Origin: CALJFL01 sp047633055
GTDB taxonomy: Bacteria; Pseudomonadota; Gammaproteobacteria; Pseudomonadales; Halieaceae
Assembly (NCBI GenBank): GCA_047633055.1
Contig: JBLIEI010000026.1
Coordinates: 1 to 54,163, forward strand
Direction of reading: 5' to 3'
DNA length: 54,163 nucleotides
The notes below the pieces were generated by a model that worked only from the letters and a program-made list of their open reading frames with translations, was not told the DNA's origin and searched no databases. Positions 50,379-54,163 of this stretch are shown here, piece after piece (positions within the stretch are counted from its first letter, which is position 1; every line of letters starts with the position of its first letter). The translations under genes were made by a program, and so were the position numbers.

Positions 50379-52778
50379 ATGTTCAAGTTGAATAGAATCA
50401 CCCAGGCGGTAACCGCCGCCACCGCCATGACGATTGCCAGTGGGTTGGCTCAGGCCAATTTACTCGAAGAAGTAATCGTGACGGCGCAGAAACGTGAACA
50501 GAATTTGCAGGATGTCGGCATTTCCGTCACCGCTTACTCTGGCGATCAGATGAAGGCGTTGGGCGTCACCAATACCGTTGAGATCAGCGATCAGGTTCCC
50601 GGCCTATCCATGATCGCTTTTTCACCTAATCTGACCGTGTTTAACATTCGCGGTGTTTCTCAGAACAACTTCACCGATAACCTTGAAGCACCTGTCGCGG
50701 TCTATGTCGACGGCGCTTACATGGCGAGCATGAACGGCATCAATGCCCAGCTGTTTGACATCGATCGGGTGGAAGTGCTGCGTGGCCCGCAGGGCACCCT
50801 ATTTGGCCGCAACGCAACCGGTGGAGTGGTTCACTACCTCACCAAGGGTGCGGATGATGAAGAGTTAAATGGTTACATCGAGGGCAATTACGGTAACTAT
50901 GATCGTCAGGAATTTGAATTTGCCATTGGTGGTGCCATTAGCGATACAGTGCGTGGTCGCCTCGCTGGACGTACCGCTGAAATGGATGGCTATATTGAAT
51001 CCAAGCCCTTTCCTGAGTTTGGTCCAGGCGGAAATCCTCCAGGACTGGAGCCTAGTGGTGTCGACATAGGTGGTGTCGATGGCTATGCCTTGCGCGGCGA
51101 ACTGCAACTCGATGTGTCCGATAGCGTTTTGCTGACGCTGCAGTATAAAACGACGAAAGATGATGAGGTGCCAACCGGCGGTTATAACTTTCTTCCCTAT
51201 GGGGATTCAGCAGATGCCTATATACCGCCAGAATTTGTCGACTTTGTAACGGATGTTATTGGCGCCCCGGCTGAGGCTACAGCGGACATATTCTTCTGTC
51301 CCAGCCAGTTAGAGTGTTTTACACCTGTCGATGAGGCGGGTAGGACGATATTTGAGGGCGATGCGCCTGAGCCTTTCGAACACTATTCTAACTATGCCGG
51401 TTTTATGGACCGCGATACTGATAATGCCACCGCGCAGGTTGACTGGGAGCTGAACGATGGCATGGATTTGATTTCTATCACGAATTACTTCGCTTTGGAT
51501 AAGTTCTACACCGAGGATGGTGATGGCATTCCTGCCCCTATCATCGAATTCACGACGGTCGCGGATTTCACCCAATTTTCTCAGGAATTGCGTTTGTCCG
51601 GTGAGAGTGATGACTTCCGTTGGGTTGTAGGCGGTTTTTATCTTGATATGGAAACAAAGGGCGATGTGACGACTCGCGGTGCGCCAGTAGCCAGTGTTGC
51701 GGTGGATTTAGGTTTTGACCCCTCGGCATTGACTAATCCGGGAGTTGTTCAAGACTATACACTGGATTCGACTAACTGGTCCGTATTCGGACAGGGCGAA
51801 TGGGATCTTAATGATGCCTTCACTGTTATTGTCGGTTTACGCTGGTCACAAGATGACAAGGATATGGACTTTACCCAGAGCTTTGTTGCGGAAGCAGACG
51901 GAATTTTTGTCCCCAATCTGTTTGATCTGCAGGATGCCGCTAACGCTGCTGGCGCCGATAATGATCAGGTCGATTATGGAGACTGGGCTGGACGTCTCCA
52001 ACTCGATTGGCGCATGAATGATTACACCTTGGCCTACGTTTCCTATAACCGCGGTATCAAGGGTGGCAACTTTGCACCGTCGGCGAACGTTACGCTGGAG
52101 AATATTCGCCACGACGAAGAAAAGCTGCATGCCTTTGAGCTTGGGTTGAAGACCGAGTTTATGGATGGCAAAGCCCGCTTTAACGGCGCCATCTTTTATT
52201 ATGACTACGAAGATTACCAGGCTTTTACTTTTTCTGATGGCACGCCGAGCATCGCCAATGCCCAAGCGACTAACGTGGGTGCAGAGCTAGAGTTTGTTTT
52301 CACGCCTACCGAGAACTGGGACATGATTCTGGGTGCGTCTTTCCAGGATTCGGAAGTTGATGGGGTTGAAACCCCTCAGCAGCAGGTGACTCCGGTAGGG
52401 TTCTCTGTCGACTGGCCTATTGATTTCCTCGACGGCAATGTACTGCCCAATACGCCTGATTACAGCATCAATTATCTGGTGCGCTATAACACGGACGCCT
52501 TGGGCGGAAATATCGCGTTTCAGGTCGATGGTCTTTTCGTCGACGACCAATACCTGGAAGTGTCCAACGCGGCGGGTGCATTACAAGACGGGTATGACGT
52601 GCATAATGCCCGCGTAAGCTGGGAGAGTGCAGAAAGCACTGTACGCATAAGTGCGTGGGTGAGGAACCTAACCGATGAGGAGTATAAGAACTATGCTCTG
52701 GACCTCGGTATCCTAGGTGCGACCACTACTTACGCTATGCCCATGACCTACGGTCTTACCGCCGGCTATTACTTCTAG
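50379..52778 (+). CDS. TonB-dependent outer-membrane receptor
   Basis: A 799-residue receptor. Signal peptide 'MFKLNRITQAVTAATAMTIA' with cleavage near 'GLAQA', TonB box-like 'EEVIVTAQKREQN', plug 'FDIDRVEVLRGPQGTLFGRN' and 'ATGGVVHYLTKG', barrel ending in 'YGLTAGYYF' with terminal Phe. 180 bases separate it from the kinase gene. The aldehyde dehydrogenase gene starts 9 bases after its stop, so receptor and enzyme are probably one transcript. The ligand is probably a precursor of the catabolic route beside it, but cannot be named. Confidence 0.93.
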   Translation: MFKLNRITQAVTAATAMTIASGLAQANLLEEVIVTAQKREQNLQDVGISVTAYSGDQMKALGVTNTVEISDQVPGLSMIAFSPNLTVFNIRGVSQNNFTDNLEAPVAVYVDGAYMASMNGINAQLFDIDRVEVLRGPQGTLFGRNATGGVVHYLTKGADDEELNGYIEGNYGNYDRQEFEFAIGGAISDTVRGRLAGRTAEMDGYIESKPFPEFGPGGNPPGLEPSGVDIGGVDGYALRGELQLDVSDSVLLTLQYKTTKDDEVPTGGYNFLPYGDSADAYIPPEFVDFVTDVIGAPAEATADIFFCPSQLECFTPVDEAGRTIFEGDAPEPFEHYSNYAGFMDRDTDNATAQVDWELNDGMDLISITNYFALDKFYTEDGDGIPAPIIEFTTVADFTQFSQELRLSGESDDFRWVVGGFYLDMETKGDVTTRGAPVASVAVDLGFDPSALTNPGVVQDYTLDSTNWSVFGQGEWDLNDAFTVIVGLRWSQDDKDMDFTQSFVAEADGIFVPNLFDLQDAANAAGADNDQVDYGDWAGRLQLDWRMNDYTLAYVSYNRGIKGGNFAPSANVTLENIRHDEEKLHAFELGLKTEFMDGKARFNGAIFYYDYEDYQAFTFSDGTPSIANAQATNVGAELEFVFTPTENWDMILGASFQDSEVDGVETPQQQVTPVGFSVDWPIDFLDGNVLPNTPDYSINYLVRYNTDALGGNIAFQVDGLFVDDQYLEVSNAAGALQDGYDVHNARVSWESAESTVRISAWVRNLTDEEYKNYALDLGILGATTTYAMPMTYGLTAGYYF

Positions 52779-52787
52779 GAGAACTCC

Positions 52788-54163
52788 ATGTTCCAGTACT
52801 CAATGGTAATCAATGGTCAGTCGGTAACGTCTGGCCAAACTTTTCAGGTTATAAACCCCGCTAATGGTGAAGCTTTTGCTGAGTGCCAGCAGGGCGATGC
52901 CAGTCACGTTGATCAAGCGGTGGCTGCTGCGCGCGCCGCTTTCCCGGCCTGGAGTGGTATGGCTGACGCCGACCGCGTCGCGAAACTGCTGGAGCTAATA
53001 CCTGCGCTGGAAGCGCGCATGCCGGAATTCATGGAAATTCTTACCCTCGAGTCGGGTAAGCCCATGGGTGGTCTTAACGGCACTGGCTCCGGTATGGAAG
53101 TAGGCGGTGCCATGGCCTGGATTGGTGCGACTGCCGCATTGAAGATTCCTGTCGATACCTTGCAGGATGACGACGAAGCACGGATCGAAGTGCATAGGCG
53201 CCCTCTCGGAGTTGTTGGTTCTATCACGCCCTGGAACTGGCCGCTGATGATTTCTATCTGGCACGTTATCCCTGCGCTGCGAGTCGGTAATACTGTTGTG
53301 ATAAAGCCTTCCGAGTACACCCCGGTCGCGGTGAGCAAGTTTGTCGAGCTGGCAAACGAAATACTGCCGCCTGGCGTTCTCAACCTGGTCACCGGTGGCG
53401 GTGATGTAGGTGCTGCAATAAGCAGTCACTCTGACATCAATAAGGTTGTCTTTACGGGTTCGACTCGCACTGGCAAGCGAATCATGGAAAGCGCCGCCGG
53501 TAATTTGAAACGTTTGACGCTGGAACTCGGTGGTAACGATGCCGGTATTATCATGGCTGACGTTGATGTGCAGGCGATCGCACCTAAATTGTTTCAAGCT
53601 TGTTTTCACAACAATGGCCAGACCTGTGCGGCGTTGAAACGCTTGTATGTTCATGAAGATATTTATGATGAAGTGGCTGAAGCGCTGGCCCAACTGGCGC
53701 GGGAGGTCGTCGTCGGTGATGGCATGGACGAGGCGACGCAGCTTGGCCCCGTGCAGAATCAGGCACAACTGAATATTGTCAAATCTCTCGCCGAGGATGC
53801 CAAAGCCCATGGCGGTATCTTTCTGGCCGGCGGTGAAGCGCGCGCCGGAGCGGGCTACTTCTTTGAGCCTACCGTGGTTACAGGGCTCACCGACGGCTGC
53901 CGTCTGGTGGATGAAGAGCCCTTCGGACCTATCGTGCCGGTGATCAAGTACTCCGACTTAGATGACGTTATCGATCGCGCTAATAATTCAGATTCCGGTC
54001 TTGGGGGCTCCATCTGGTCCGGTGACCCGGAAGTGGCAGCTGCTTTGGCCTCCCGGCTGGAATGTGGCACGGTGTGGATCAACGATCACGCAGTGCTGCA
54101 CCCACACACTCCTTTTGGTGGCGTTAAACAGTCTGGATTTGGGGTCGAATTTGGTGATTATGG
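52788..54163 (+). CDS. NAD(P)-dependent aldehyde dehydrogenase, truncated by the window edge
   Basis: The first 458 residues of an aldehyde dehydrogenase; the gene continues beyond the window. Visible: 'SITPWNWPLMISIWHVIPAL' (cofactor and cavity), 'VFTGSTRTGKRI', general base Glu in 'LTLELGGNDAGIIMADV', catalytic Cys in 'NNGQTCAALKR' and 'EEPFGPIVPVIKYSD'. ATG 52788 has AGGAGAACTCC directly upstream. It would oxidise an aldehyde made by the adjacent phospho-lyase/SDR genes to an acid. I added this one by reading the sequence directly. Confidence 0.92.
   Translation, partial: MFQYSMVINGQSVTSGQTFQVINPANGEAFAECQQGDASHVDQAVAAARAAFPAWSGMADADRVAKLLELIPALEARMPEFMEILTLESGKPMGGLNGTGSGMEVGGAMAWIGATAALKIPVDTLQDDDEARIEVHRRPLGVVGSITPWNWPLMISIWHVIPALRVGNTVVIKPSEYTPVAVSKFVELANEILPPGVLNLVTGGGDVGAAISSHSDINKVVFTGSTRTGKRIMESAAGNLKRLTLELGGNDAGIIMADVDVQAIAPKLFQACFHNNGQTCAALKRLYVHEDIYDEVAEALAQLAREVVVGDGMDEATQLGPVQNQAQLNIVKSLAEDAKAHGGIFLAGGEARAGAGYFFEPTVVTGLTDGCRLVDEEPFGPIVPVIKYSDLDDVIDRANNSDSGLGGSIWSGDPEVAAALASRLECGTVWINDHAVLHPHTPFGGVKQSGFGVEFGDY

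Overview
The window reads as a chromosomal segment of a marine-type gammaproteobacterium, most likely a Cellvibrionales relative (Halieaceae/Spongiibacteraceae-like). I infer this from the two TonB receptors starting with the 'EEVIVTAQKR' type plug, the Lap adhesin system, RhlE and the many short catabolic operons. No rRNA, tRNA, CRISPR, insertion sequence or phage gene was recognised. Both ends cut through genes: an adhesin on the left and an aldehyde dehydrogenase on the right.

Layout. (1) 1-7.7 kb, biofilm adhesion: the C-terminal end of a large type I-secreted adhesin, a small conserved hypothetical, lapD and lapG (c-di-GMP receptor and periplasmic protease), and a TolC-family outer-membrane protein fused to an OmpA peptidoglycan-binding domain. 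(2) 7.9-12.3 kb: a Tag-family DNA glycosylase, a TonB receptor, and a decayed stretch holding pieces of a DevB-type membrane fusion protein, a DevA-type ABC ATPase and a TerB-like domain. (3) 12.3-19.3 kb, housekeeping and signalling: rhlE-acyltransferase-Nudix operon, a membrane Ser/Thr kinase with a repeat-rich C-terminus, PPK2, and a periplasmic solute-binding protein. (4) 19.4-23.2 kb: a four-gene surface glycosylation operon (GT2, methyltransferase, GtrA, TMTC-like TPR glycosyltransferase). (5) 23.4-44.8 kb: a large aromatic catabolic island. (6) 45-54 kb: an MFS transporter, a LuxR-type regulator and an operon with SDR, AGXT2L-like phospho-lyase and APH-like kinase, then a TonB receptor and an aldehyde dehydrogenase.

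The island in (5) is the most interesting part. Its genes form a chemically coherent hypothetical route for an indole-type compound, for example indole-3-acetate. CoA activation (acyl-CoA synthetase) and Rieske dioxygenation would be followed by retro-aldol release of isatin by a thiolase-like protein lacking the catalytic cysteine plus a DUF35 partner. Isatin hydrolysis by a cyclase-family hydrolase would then give isatinate, a 2-oxoacid. IorA/IorB could decarboxylate isatinate oxidatively straight to 2-aminobenzoyl-CoA, the substrate of the FAD monooxygenase/old-yellow-enzyme fusion at 40383-42710. SDR, enoyl-CoA hydratase, acyl-CoA dehydrogenase, MaoC-like and RidA-like proteins would finish the ring. 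A MarR regulator sits inside, and nearly identical palindromes with the core TTTTAA-N2-TTAAAA lie in three promoter regions of the island, so a shared regulon can be proposed from sequence alone. The individual families are well supported. The pathway order and substrate are inference.
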